Shown here: positions 44,020 through 52,669 of the stretch, piece after piece
Layout of the letters: every line of letters begins with the position of its first letter
Numbering within the stretch: the first letter of the stretch is position 1
Assembly (NCBI GenBank): GCA_018654745.1
Contig: JABILA010000085.1
Location: 1 to 64,000, forward strand
Direction: 5' to 3'
Origin: Alphaproteobacteria bacterium
GTDB taxonomy: Bacteria; Pseudomonadota; Alphaproteobacteria; UBA2966
DNA: 64,000 nt
Program-made: the position numbers and the translations under genes
The notes under the pieces: model-generated
Told to the model about the DNA's origin: nothing
Seen by the model: only the letters and a program-made list of their open reading frames with translations
The model's database searches: none

Positions 44020-45044
44020 CACAGCTGAACCCCGACGGAAGTGCCAGCCACCGGAGAAGTTGCTTCATGGAGGAAGCAGGCTACCTGATGGCCGGGACCG
44101 ACATCATAAACCGGCGGTTTTTGACTGGAACATCGATCCGTGGCCTGCGGGCAGCGCGGCGCAAACCGACAGCCCAGAGGCTCGTCCATCAGATTGGGGA
44201 CCGTCCCCTTGATGGAATAAAGCGGCTGACCCGGATCAATGGCATCTGGCAAGGTGCGCAACAAACCCTGGGTGTAGGGATGCTGGGGATTTTCCATGAC
44301 ATCACGCACCAGGCCGCTTTCAGCCACGCTGCCGGCATACATGACAATCACCCGGTCGCAGGTTTCAGCAACAACACCGAGATCGTGACTGATCATCAAA
44401 ACAGAGGAGCCGATATCGTCGATCAGGTTGTTAATAAGATCAATAATCTGGGCCTGGATGGTCACATCCAGGGCCGAAGTTGGCTCATCGGCAATGAGCA
44501 ATTTTGGGCGCGTGACCAGCATCATCGCGATCATGATGCGCTGGGCCATGCCGCCCGACAGCTCATGCGGATAACGTTTGGCCATATGTTTGGGATCGGG
44601 AATGGAGACCGCGTTCAACATATCCACGGCTTGCGCATAAGCGCCACGCTTTCCAAGAGACTTGTCATGGATCATCAGGGTTTCAGCCACCTGTTTCCCC
44701 ACCCGCATGGACGGGTTCAGGGACATCTTGGGCTCCTGCATGATCATGGAAATCTGATTGCCGCGAATTTGTCTGATCTCACGTTCGCTGAGTTCAAGCA
44801 GTTGCTTGTCTTCAAAACGAATGTTTCCGCGAATGATTTTACCCGGGGGCGAAACAATGCGCAAAATGGCCCTGGCCGTCAGCGACTTGCCGCAACCGGT
44901 TTCCCCCACCAGTCCTACACTTTCACCCTGTCCCAGCTTGAAGGACACGTCCTCCAGCGCGTGTACCGTCCCGCGCAAGGTATAAAAGCGGACGGCAAGG
45001 TCTTCGACCTCAAGCAAATTGTTCTTGTCTGCGCCCACCGTCAT
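44019..45044 (-). CDS. Oligopeptide-type ABC transporter ATPase (DppD-like)
   Basis: A 341-residue ABC ATPase with Walker A GETGCGKS, signature LSGGMAQR, Walker B LLIADEPTSAL and a Cys-rich C-terminal tail (CRFAPRCPQATDRC). It is the first of the two ATPases in this operon; each half of the transporter is served by one. The start overlaps the permease stop (TGATG), so production is coupled. Family assignment is clear, but transported substrate (peptide, opine, glycine betaine-like compounds and others are possible) cannot be read from the ATPase. Confidence 0.94.
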   Translation of the reverse strand: MTVGADKNNLLEVEDLAVRFYTLRGTVHALEDVSFKLGQGESVGLVGETGCGKSLTARAILRIVSPPGKIIRGNIRFEDKQLLELSEREIRQIRGNQISMIMQEPKMSLNPSMRVGKQVAETLMIHDKSLGKRGAYAQAVDMLNAVSIPDPKHMAKRYPHELSGGMAQRIMIAMMLVTRPKLLIADEPTSALDVTIQAQIIDLINNLIDDIGSSVLMISHDLGVVAETCDRVIVMYAGSVAESGLVRDVMENPQHPYTQGLLRTLPDAIDPGQPLYSIKGTVPNLMDEPLGCRFAPRCPQATDRCSSQKPPVYDVGPGHQVACFLHEATSPVAGTSVGVQL

Positions 45045-45955
45045 CAGCTTTGCCTCTGGTGCGGATCAAGAATATCGCGAATGCCGTCACCGATCAGATT
45101 GAAGCCCAGCACGACGATCAGGATCGCAAGACCCGGCAAGGTCGAAACCCACCACTGGTCGACCAGATAATCACGGCCATCGGAGACCATCAGGCCCCAC
45201 TCGGGCGATGGCGGTTGTGCGCCCAGGCCCAGAAAGCCAAGACCTGCCGCAATCAGGATAATTGCCCCCATATCAAAGCTGACCCTGACAATCAGCGTCG
45301 ACATGCACATCGGCGTGATATGACCGACCATGATACGTAAACGCCCGGCTCCGAGAACACGGATGGCCTGGATGTAGTCACTGTTGCGAACGGCCAGGGT
45401 CTCCGCCCGGACCATACGGGCATAGCCCGGCCAGTTGGCTACCGATATGGCGATAATGGCGTTTTCCAGACCGGTGCCCAGGGCGGCGGCAAAGGCGACA
45501 GCCAGAATAAGTTTCGGAAAGGCCAGGAAAACATCGGAAATCCGCATCAGGACTTCATCGACCCAACCGCCGAGATAGCCGGACAGCACCCCAACGACGA
45601 GGCCGATGGGACCACTGATTACGGCAACCAATATGGCGATCATCAGTGTCAGTCGAGAGCCATGCACAACACGGGAATAGATATCCCGACCCAGATTATC
45701 GGTGCCAAACCAGTGCTCGGCGGAGGGCGCAAACAAACGATCAGCAAGTATCTGTTCATAGGGGTCGTGCGTGGCCAACAGGGGTGCGATGAAAGCGATC
45801 AGGATCAGCAAGGCGATTGTGATGGTCCCGATCATGGTGATCGGATTGCGCTTCCATAAGGTATAGCTGTCCTGAAAATAACGTTTACGCGCATCTCGCC
45901 GCATCTGGCGCACAACTTCAGGCTTGAGGGCGTCTTCACGTGCAGTATCCGTCAT
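45044..45955 (-). CDS. ABC transporter permease (DppC-like)
   Basis: A 303-residue inner-membrane permease with about six hydrophobic helices (one near 39-60, the others from about 93 onward) and a long N-terminal cytosolic stretch typical of DppC/OppC. The LGRDIYSRVVHGSR element and the RAETLAVRNSDYIQAIRVLGAG coupling helix region match the family. It overlaps the DppD-like gene by one base and lies five bases after the DppB-like gene, so all are in one operon. Confidence 0.93.
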   Translation of the reverse strand: MTDTAREDALKPEVVRQMRRDARKRYFQDSYTLWKRNPITMIGTITIALLILIAFIAPLLATHDPYEQILADRLFAPSAEHWFGTDNLGRDIYSRVVHGSRLTLMIAILVAVISGPIGLVVGVLSGYLGGWVDEVLMRISDVFLAFPKLILAVAFAAALGTGLENAIIAISVANWPGYARMVRAETLAVRNSDYIQAIRVLGAGRLRIMVGHITPMCMSTLIVRVSFDMGAIILIAAGLGFLGLGAQPPSPEWGLMVSDGRDYLVDQWWVSTLPGLAILIVVLGFNLIGDGIRDILDPHQRQS

Positions 45956-45960
45956 CTGAA

Positions 45961-46980
45961 CTACCCCTCCCCCTTGGCCAGTGTGATCTTGGGATTTAGA
46001 TAGGCATACAGCAAATCAACCAGAAGATTGACCAGGCTGTAGCTGATGGCCACCAGCATGGTGCCACCAACGATGGCATTCAGATCAAGGGTCAGAAAGG
46101 CCACTGTCAGATAACGGCCAAGACCGGGCCACGAAAAGATGGTTTCCGTCAGCACCGCTCCCTCCAGCAAACCACCATAGGTCAGGCCGATCATGGTCAC
46201 GGTTGGCACCAGGGCATTGGGGAAGGCATGACGCACGATGACCCAGAATTCGGACAAGCCCTTGATGCGTGCAGTTTTGACATATTCCTGAGACAACACA
46301 TCCAGCATCGAAGATCTGGCAATTCGCGCAATACCGGCCAGACCAAACAGGCCGAGGACCGTGGCCGGCATGATGGAGTGCATCAGGGCATCCTGGAAAA
46401 CTTCCCAGTCTCCGGCGATGATACTGTCGATCAACAACATGCCCGTAATGCGCGGTGGTTCGATCAGCATGATATCCAGACGACCGGGTTCCGGCAGCCA
46501 GCTCAGTTTGAAATAAAAGATCAGCAGCAACACCAGACCCAGCCAGAAAACCGGCATGGAAACTCCGATCAGGCTGATGACACGTGCGGCCTGATCGAGA
46601 AATGAATTGCGCTTGACCGCAGAGATAACGCCAAGGGGAATGCCGAAGACAATGGCAATAATCATGGCAATGCTGGCCAGCTCGAAAGTGGCCGGAAAAA
46701 AGTAAATAATATCGTCGAGAACTGGTCGGCCTGTCTGGAAGGACATGCCCAGATCAAAATGCGCCAGCCGTTCAACATAGCGAAAAAACTGCACATGCAA
46801 GGGCTGGTCGAAACCATAAACGGCACGCAAGCGTTCAACCGTTTCAGGGTCAGCTTGTGGTCCGGCAATGGCGGCCAGAGGATCAATAGGCACGATCAGC
46901 GACAGAAAAAACGTTACAATCGCGATCCCTGCAACGGTAATGCACAGGGAGACCAGACGCTTGAGTATATAGTTACCCAT
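45961..46980 (-). CDS. ABC transporter permease (DppB-like)
   Basis: A 339-residue permease with a first helix at the N-terminus (about 9-30), the conserved GFDQPLHVQFFRYVERLAHFD loop, and five further helices. The EYVKTARIKGLSEF segment is the cytoplasmic coupling helix that meets the ATPase. DppB/OppB type. It starts 71 bases after the binding-protein stop, with an intrinsic terminator between them, so transcription of this and the following genes probably depends on read-through or on a promoter of its own. No clear ribosome-binding site precedes the ATG. Confidence 0.93.
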   Translation of the reverse strand: MGNYILKRLVSLCITVAGIAIVTFFLSLIVPIDPLAAIAGPQADPETVERLRAVYGFDQPLHVQFFRYVERLAHFDLGMSFQTGRPVLDDIIYFFPATFELASIAMIIAIVFGIPLGVISAVKRNSFLDQAARVISLIGVSMPVFWLGLVLLLIFYFKLSWLPEPGRLDIMLIEPPRITGMLLIDSIIAGDWEVFQDALMHSIMPATVLGLFGLAGIARIARSSMLDVLSQEYVKTARIKGLSEFWVIVRHAFPNALVPTVTMIGLTYGGLLEGAVLTETIFSWPGLGRYLTVAFLTLDLNAIVGGTMLVAISYSLVNLLVDLLYAYLNPKITLAKGEG

Positions 46981-46999
46981 AAATTTTCAGGATATCTCT

Positions 47000-47037
47000 A
47001 AAAAAATGGCGCCGGTTCCTTGTTTTGAACCGGCGCC
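47000..47037 (-). terminator. Intrinsic terminator/attenuator after the binding-protein gene
   Basis: A perfect 11-base stem (ggcgccggttc, 47008-47018, with gaaccggcgcc, 47027-47037) has an 8-base loop. On the minus strand it is followed by seven T residues, so it is a strong Rho-independent terminator. It lies between the stop of the binding-protein gene and the permease genes, which should make the binding protein more abundant than the transporter core. Confidence 0.9.
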
Positions 47038-47051
47038 AGATCATTGCAGGA

Positions 47052-48641
47052 CTACTTCTTGCTGACGGTATAGAGCTTCCACAGATCAAATGTCGGTGGC
47101 GGCAAGAAGCCGACGACATTGTTCCGTACACCATACTGGTACAGCGGCTGGAACAGGAAGATATAAGGCCCATCCTGCTGGATGATATCGTTGGCCTTGT
47201 TGTACAAAGCCATCCGCTTTGCCTGATCCATTTCACGGCTGGCCTGATCGATCAAACCGGCAGTGGTATCGTTGTAATACGCATTACGCCATGACAATTG
47301 CTTCACAGTATGATCGGCAAAAGGCTGGGCGTTGGTGTGTGGATCGTTATAGTCCGGACCCCAACGCGCCATGATGATGTCATGGTTTTGCTTGCGATAG
47401 TCAGGCCACAATTGTGACGACACCATCTTGTTGATCTTCAGCTTGATGCCGATTTTGGCCAGGGACGCTTGCAGAACCTGAGACAGTTCCGGGTTCGGGG
47501 TTTGATCACCAGTATTGATGGTGGTCGAAAATCCGTCCGCGAAACCGGCTTCGGCCATCAGGGCCTTGGCTTTGGCGATATCCTGTTTGAAGTGGATTTT
47601 GCCGTTATAGCCAGCAAATCCTTCAGGAATAAAGGTATTGATCGCCTTGGCGGCACCGCCCATGACGTGGTTGATGATGCCATCATAATCCACGGCATAG
47701 CGAATGGCCTGACGCACTTTAGCGTGCTTCAGTGGACCTTTGGTGACGTTCATGCCGACATAGTAGATCGTTGTCGCCGGGAACTTGTCGATGTGCAATT
47801 CCGAACTGCTTTCCAGGGCTTTGACCTGATCCGGGAACAATTCCCAGGCAATGTCGATATCACCTTTTTCGACTTGCAAACGACGACTTGTGGCTTCGTT
47901 GATTTCCTTGACAACGACACGCTTCAGCTTGGGTACGTTGCCCCAGTGACCACTGAAAGCATCCAGAATGACGCGATCATTCTTGGCCCATTTGCGCATG
48001 ATGAAGGATCCGGAACCGGCTTCGTTGGTTGACAACCAGGTCAGGCCCATATCGCCCTTGGGGTGTTTGTCGGTCTTTTTGGCGTGACTTTGCACGACCT
48101 TGGAATCAACAATTCCGGTGACGCCGGATGCCAGACAGGCGAGGAAAATGCCGCCGGCATATTGTTTATCCAGGGTGATCTGAACCGTGTGGGTGTCAAT
48201 TGCCTTGAGGCTGTCAGGTGTAATACCAAACTGGGTCAGAATGAAAGAAGGTGTTTCCTTCAATGTCACCACACGACCGAGTGAATAGACAACATCAGCT
48301 GCTGTTACCGGATTGCCGCTGTGAAACTTCGCGTCTGTACGCAGTTTGAATGTCCAGGTTTTGCCATCAGCTGAAACCGACCATGACGTCGCCAATGACG
48401 GACCAGGTACATCATATTTACCGGGCGCAAAGTCGAGCAGCCGGTCATAGGTTTGAGAGTTGACACCGATCCCGGCAAATTCGAATGCCTTGGCCGGATC
48501 AAGTGAAATCAGGTCGCTTGTGGCCATGCCAATAACCAGCACATCATTTCTGCTGGCGGCCTGGGCTGAACTTCCTGTAACGGTCACTGCAGACGCGGCC
48601 AAAGCCACAGACACAGTGAGAGCGCCTAGTAGTCGTCTCAT
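47052..48641 (-). CDS. Peptide-type ABC transporter substrate-binding protein (SBP family 5)
   Basis: A 529-residue periplasmic binding protein with a signal peptide (about 1-28, ending in AQA-AS). The family 5 markers are VIGMATSDLISLDPAKAFEF near the mature start, TYDRLLDFAPG, the TWTFKLRTDAKFHSG segment and the YAVDYDGIINHVMGGAAKA segment. It would capture peptide-like or related molecules for the Dpp-type transporter. It is the first and promoter-proximal gene of the operon that continues, past a terminator, with dppBCDF-like genes, the dipeptidase and the AtuA pair. The upstream 180 bases are AT-rich. Confidence 0.94.
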   Translation of the reverse strand: MRRLLGALTVSVALAASAVTVTGSSAQAASRNDVLVIGMATSDLISLDPAKAFEFAGIGVNSQTYDRLLDFAPGKYDVPGPSLATSWSVSADGKTWTFKLRTDAKFHSGNPVTAADVVYSLGRVVTLKETPSFILTQFGITPDSLKAIDTHTVQITLDKQYAGGIFLACLASGVTGIVDSKVVQSHAKKTDKHPKGDMGLTWLSTNEAGSGSFIMRKWAKNDRVILDAFSGHWGNVPKLKRVVVKEINEATSRRLQVEKGDIDIAWELFPDQVKALESSSELHIDKFPATTIYYVGMNVTKGPLKHAKVRQAIRYAVDYDGIINHVMGGAAKAINTFIPEGFAGYNGKIHFKQDIAKAKALMAEAGFADGFSTTINTGDQTPNPELSQVLQASLAKIGIKLKINKMVSSQLWPDYRKQNHDIIMARWGPDYNDPHTNAQPFADHTVKQLSWRNAYYNDTTAGLIDQASREMDQAKRMALYNKANDIIQQDGPYIFLFQPLYQYGVRNNVVGFLPPPTFDLWKLYTVSKK

Positions 48642-48824
48642 TGATTATTCCCCGTGTTGTTTATATCTTTTGCTTTTAGACCAAAATTGTTTCACGATTC
48701 TCAGGTTTAAGATACATGTTTATGAGAAAACCTGGTTTGATTACAAAGTTTTTTATAAGATCATAGGTTTACTCAACAAACCCGTTATTCTGTTTTCATA
48801 TAAATTTCCAGGGATACCCGATAA

Positions 48825-49253
48825 ATGTCCAGTCAAGACTTGTTCTCTGCTTGCGAAACCGAAGTTAATGACTTGCACAACTTTTTTGTCGACTGGATGG
48901 GCGCAAAAGTTGAACGGGACGAAAAAACATTCAGGCAGTTCACCGATACGTTGTCCGGCAACTTCACCCTCGTCAGCCCGGACGGAACGATTATGGAACA
49001 GGATGCCCTGGTACCCGGCCTGGAAGCCTCATATGGATCCCGCCCGGTGTTCAAAATCTGGATCAAGGACTGCAAATGCCGATCCGTTTCAGATGACCAG
49101 TGTCTGATTACCTATGAAGAATGGCAGGACATCGGCGGCGTCGGCAGCAGCCGCATCAGCACCGCATTATTCGCCCGCCGGGCAGACACACCCAACGGCG
49201 TAGAATGGCTGCACGTGCACGAAACCTGGTTGCCAGGGAACGAACCAAAGTAA
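48825..49253 (+). CDS. NTF2-like (DUF4440-type) protein
   Basis: A 142-residue protein that probably folds as a small cone-shaped NTF2/SnoaL barrel (FTDTLSGNFTLVSPDGTIMEQDALVPGLEAS, then strands ending in WLHVHETWLP). Related proteins are isomerases, ketosteroid-isomerase-like enzymes or ligand binders. The exact role cannot be given, and no catalytic residue pattern stands out. It is alone and divergent from the peptide transporter operon; the ribosome-binding site is a weak AGGGA about ten bases upstream. A composite palindrome follows its stop by about 120 bases. Confidence 0.7.
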   Translation: MSSQDLFSACETEVNDLHNFFVDWMGAKVERDEKTFRQFTDTLSGNFTLVSPDGTIMEQDALVPGLEASYGSRPVFKIWIKDCKCRSVSDDQCLITYEEWQDIGGVGSSRISTALFARRADTPNGVEWLHVHETWLPGNEPK

Positions 49254-49373
49254 TACGTCGTGCCCGGACTTGAGCCTCTCCCTTCGAGCTGACAAGTACC
49301 CACACCTATAGAGAAATTTGGTTGTGTGCGGATTGGCAGGGATAGCAAGAATCGACCGGCCATCCCCCTCTCG

Positions 49374-49481
49374 CTCCGTCATACCGGACCCCGATCCGGT
49401 ATCCATGCAGCCATCCCATCTAATTGCTTCTCACATTCAGCTCCAAAGCATGTATCCCGCATCAAGTGCGAGATGACGGAG
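49374..49481. repeat. REP-like composite palindrome
   Basis: An outer pair ctccgtcat (49374-49382) and atgacggag (49473-49481) encloses two inner hairpins: ataccgga/tccggtat (49381-49388 with 49395-49402) and atcccgc/gcgagat (49454-49460 with 49468-49474). This three-armed arrangement with CGTCAT-CCGGA-TCCGG motifs is the form of the dispersed repeats seen in many alphaproteobacterial genomes. It lies between two convergent genes and supplies the last codons and stop of the hydrolase at 49462. Confidence 0.8.
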
Positions 49482-50208
49482 AGTGTAATAGCTGTTTCTG
49501 GATGATGTCTGCCAAAATTGCATTCAGAGCTTCCGGCTGTTCAATTGGTACATAGTGCCCACATGAAGGAATGACAAAAAGCTGACCACGTGGTGCAGAA
49601 GCAGCAAGCGCAGAACTTGCCGCAAGCCCTGGTGCCAGATCATCTTCACCTGTTACAACGATGACAGGGACCTGACATTTCGAGATCAACAGATCGTGGC
49701 TGGCACGGGTGTGAAACACACTAACGCCACAGGCAATGGCCTCAGGAGATTGTTCCATCGCCATCTCTCGCGCAGCCTCAAGGGCCGCCTTGTCCGAAGA
49801 TCCGGAAAATAGTGGCGCCCAATATTTTTCCCAGGCAGCATCCAACCCCTTACAATTAATGAGCTCCAGGGCTGACGCAAATAAAACAGGGTCTGCACGA
49901 TGTCTGGCCTTGGTACCAATGAGAACCAATGCGGCAATACGCTCGGGAGCTGCGGCAGCAATTTCCAGTGCACACGACCCGCCCACAGAGCAACCAACGA
50001 CGATCAACTGATCCTCATCGACTTGCTTGAGTGCCTCGGCAGCCCATTCTTCGATTGAGCCCCCAAAACCATACAGCGTTGGCGCGTATGTTGATCCAGG
50101 AAGCAAATTCATTTGCTTTGCCCACATAGACCCATCCAACGGTAACGCATGTAACAACAGCATCCCTGTTTTCTCTTTGTACATGCGATTAATATTTTGG
50201 CTGGGCAT
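49462..50208 (-). CDS. Alpha/beta hydrolase
   Basis: A 248-residue enzyme of the alpha/beta hydrolase fold. The opening strand LLLHALPLDGSMW includes the oxyanion region, the nucleophile elbow is GCSVGG with Ser93, the acid region is in VVTGEDDLA, and the histidine is in IPSCGHYVP (about 226). It resembles small esterases and enol-lactone hydrolases of the BioH/PcaD kind, and the substrate is not known. The gene ends inside the REP-like element, whose minus strand encodes the last residues (HSPSSRT). It has no obvious operon partner. The start at 50208 lacks a good ribosome-binding site; the ATG of MYKEKTG eight codons later is an alternative. Confidence 0.8.
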   Translation of the reverse strand: MPSQNINRMYKEKTGMLLLHALPLDGSMWAKQMNLLPGSTYAPTLYGFGGSIEEWAAEALKQVDEDQLIVVGCSVGGSCALEIAAAAPERIAALVLIGTKARHRADPVLFASALELINCKGLDAAWEKYWAPLFSGSSDKAALEAAREMAMEQSPEAIACGVSVFHTRASHDLLISKCQVPVIVVTGEDDLAPGLAASSALAASAPRGQLFVIPSCGHYVPIEQPEALNAILADIIQKQLLHSPSSRT

Positions 50209-50301
50209 AAGCTATTATCAACAATGATGTTTCTACACACCAGAGCAACGAGAAGTATCTTGACTGCCAACGACTCAATTTTGTGATGTCGTGACTAAAA
50301 C

Positions 50302-51000
50302 CTAAACACCCACATATTTGGTCAGCAAAGTGTGATCATCACGCAGAACGCTGGCGTCAACGGTTTCGCGATTGCGACCGTTTTCGATGAAGGCGACACG
50401 GTCGGCGATTGACAGAACGGCGTCGACACGTTGTTCAACCAGGATGACCGCGACACCTTCGGCTTTCATGCGAACGATCACCTGTCTGATCTGTTCGATC
50501 ATGGATGGTTGCAGACCTTCTGTAGGTTCATCGAGCAACAATACAGAGGGTTCGATGCACAAGGCCCTTGCGGTCGCCAGCATTTGTTGTTCGCCGCCTG
50601 ACAATGTTTCCGCGGCCTGATCCAGGCGTTCGCGCAGGCGTGGGAAAATATCCAGCACGCGGTTGCGGGTTTCTTCCCCCTTGCCACGCACCATCAGTCC
50701 AATTTCAATATTTTCAGCAACGGTCAGTTCGGAAAACAGGCGGCGACCTTGCGGGATATAACCGATTCCCCGACGCGGCACCTCGTGCGCTGGCAATTTG
50801 CCGAGGTCTTCACCTGCCAGTGATATCGACCCGGCCTTCAACCTGAGCAATCCCATGATGGCCTGCATGGTGGTGGTTTTTCCGGCCCCGTTGCGGCCCA
50901 GCAGGCAAAGGATTTCGCCCGGTTTGGCGGTCAGCGACAGTCCGTGCAGAATTTTGGCTTTGCCATAGGCGACGTCAATATTGTTGATTTCCAGCATCAA
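50302..51000 (-). CDS. Branched-chain amino acid-type ABC ATPase (LivF-like)
   Basis: A 232-residue ABC ATPase with Walker A GRNGAGKTT, signature LSGGEQQ, Walker B VLLLDEPTEGL and the short C-terminus of LivF proteins. It is the second ATPase of a Liv-type importer. The ATG overlaps the LivG stop by four bases (ATGA). Last gene of the operon, and no terminator is clear downstream. The transported compound is judged from the binding protein, which is closer to the amide/urea (UrtA-like) branch than to leucine binders. Confidence 0.94.
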   Translation of the reverse strand: MMLEINNIDVAYGKAKILHGLSLTAKPGEILCLLGRNGAGKTTTMQAIMGLLRLKAGSISLAGEDLGKLPAHEVPRRGIGYIPQGRRLFSELTVAENIEIGLMVRGKGEETRNRVLDIFPRLRERLDQAAETLSGGEQQMLATARALCIEPSVLLLDEPTEGLQPSMIEQIRQVIVRMKAEGVAVILVEQRVDAVLSIADRVAFIENGRNRETVDASVLRDDHTLLTKYVGV

Positions 51001-51737
51001 CCCGTCCCCAGATAGGCGGCCTGGACATCCGCATTGGCATGGATTTGTTCCGGCGATCCTTCGGCCAGAATTTCGCCGAAATTCAGCACGGTGATAAAGT
51101 CCGCCATTTCCATGACGACATCCATATTGTGTTCGATCAGCAGGATCGTTGTCTGCCCGGCCATGGACCGGATCAGGTTTTTGAAGTCTGCAATTTCGCT
51201 GTCGGCCAGGCCTTGTGTCGGTTCATCCAAAATCAACAGCCGGGGCTTTTGCCCGAGACCCATGGCGATTTCCAGCAGACGCTGGTGTCCGTAACTGAGG
51301 TCATCAGCAATCTGGTCTGCCCGGTCCAGCAATCCCACACGGGACAGCGCACTTTCGACTTCTCCCTGGACCTGATCGGGATGGCCCGCCAGTCTGCGTC
51401 GGACTGCGAGGGCGACATTTTCACGCAAGCTTAATCGTCCAAAGATCGAGGTAATCTGGAACGTATAGGCCATGCCACGGGAGATGCGTTTGTGGGCTGG
51501 CAGCAAGGTTACGTCTTCGCCCAGGAAAGCCACGCGTCCGGCGCTGGCAGAAATGCGGCCGCACAGCATGCCGACAAATGTCGTTTTGCCAGCGCCATTG
51601 GGTCCAATCAATGCCCGGACCTGGCCTTCCGGCAAGTCAAAATTGACGTTCGAGACAGCCTGCAACCCGCCAAAATTACGCGACAGTCCCTGCGTGGTGA
51701 GCAAGTTGTTTGGCGCAGTTGATCCTAGGGCAGCCAT
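50997..51737 (-). CDS. Branched-chain amino acid-type ABC ATPase (LivG-like)
   Basis: A 246-residue ABC ATPase with Walker A GPNGAGKTT, Walker B LLILDEPTQGL and the family's LSYGHQR signature in place of LSGGQ. The characteristic SAGRVAFLGEDVTLLP segment is present. It forms a heterodimer with LivF and couples ATP use to LivH and LivM. It overlaps the LivM gene by 13 bases and LivF by four. Confidence 0.94.
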   Translation of the reverse strand: MAALGSTAPNNLLTTQGLSRNFGGLQAVSNVNFDLPEGQVRALIGPNGAGKTTFVGMLCGRISASAGRVAFLGEDVTLLPAHKRISRGMAYTFQITSIFGRLSLRENVALAVRRRLAGHPDQVQGEVESALSRVGLLDRADQIADDLSYGHQRLLEIAMGLGQKPRLLILDEPTQGLADSEIADFKNLIRSMAGQTTILLIEHNMDVVMEMADFITVLNFGEILAEGSPEQIHANADVQAAYLGTG

Positions 51738-52669
51738 GGGGCAAACCTCCTGCGGATTTCACCAACCAGACCCTGACGGGCAAACAAGGTCAACAGTACG
51801 AGGGCGACACCGGCGAATAACATATAGGCGCTGGTCAGGCCGCTGGTGATATCGATCAGATAGAACATGAACAGGGCACCCACCAACGGCCCTGTTACCG
51901 TTCCCGCTCCACCCAGCAAAACCCAGAGCAGCGGGAAGATCGAATATTGAACGGTGGCAAAACTGGCCCCGGCATAACCAAACAGCAACCCGTAAAAAGC
52001 ACCGGCAGTGCCCGAAATGGTGCCGGACACAATGACGGCAACCAGTTTGTGTCGGAAGATATCGTAGCCCAGCATACGGGCGCGGTCTTCGTTTTCCCGG
52101 ATGGCAATCAAAACCTTGCCAAAGGGCGCCTGTACCAGTTTCAGAATGATCCACAGACATACTGCAAATAGGGCGAGAGCCGTCAGATATCGATTGGCGG
52201 GGTCGCTGACATCTATGCCGGCAATGACGCGACTGGCTTTCTGGATCACGAAACCTTCGTCGCCCCGGGTCCATTCCCCGAAATAGAGCACCACCAGATA
52301 ACCGGTCTGGGCGAACATCAGGGTCACAATCATGAAGGCCACCCCGGTTGTGCGCAGGGCAAGAAGGCCAACAACTGTCGACAATAGAAAGGCTGCGACC
52401 ACGCCGCTCAGCAAGGCCGCCTCGGCAGAAAATCCCAGATGCTGGATCGTCAGGCCCATACCGTACATTCCGGCGGCGAAGAACATGGCATGGCCCAGGC
52501 TGAGCAGTCCGGTATAGCCAAACAGCACGTTGTAACCCATGGCATAAACCGCCAGCACCATCACCCGGGCAAGATTACCGTGATGATAGGCAGGTAACAC
52601 AAAGCCCAGCAGCAATAACAAGGCAATCAAGCCACCATGAAGGACAAGCGATTTTCTGATGTCGCTCAT
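51725..52669 (-). CDS. Branched-chain amino acid-type ABC permease (LivM-like)
   Basis: A 314-residue inner-membrane permease with eight to ten hydrophobic helices. The GYNVLFGYTGLLSLGHAMFF segment near residues 43-62 and the GKVLIAIRENEDRARMLGYD coupling-helix stretch are the LivM hallmarks. It pairs with LivH to form the translocation pore. It overlaps LivG by 13 bases and LivH by four (ATGA), so all four transporter genes are co-translated. Confidence 0.93.
   Translation of the reverse strand: MSDIRKSLVLHGGLIALLLLLGFVLPAYHHGNLARVMVLAVYAMGYNVLFGYTGLLSLGHAMFFAAGMYGMGLTIQHLGFSAEAALLSGVVAAFLLSTVVGLLALRTTGVAFMIVTLMFAQTGYLVVLYFGEWTRGDEGFVIQKASRVIAGIDVSDPANRYLTALALFAVCLWIILKLVQAPFGKVLIAIRENEDRARMLGYDIFRHKLVAVIVSGTISGTAGAFYGLLFGYAGASFATVQYSIFPLLWVLLGGAGTVTGPLVGALFMFYLIDITSGLTSAYMLFAGVALVLLTLFARQGLVGEIRRRFAPWLP

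Noticed and set aside
48700-48740. caggttt/aaacctg inverted repeat upstream of the peptide binding-protein gene
   Set aside because: Only seven-base arms with a long spacer in AT-rich DNA; likely chance.
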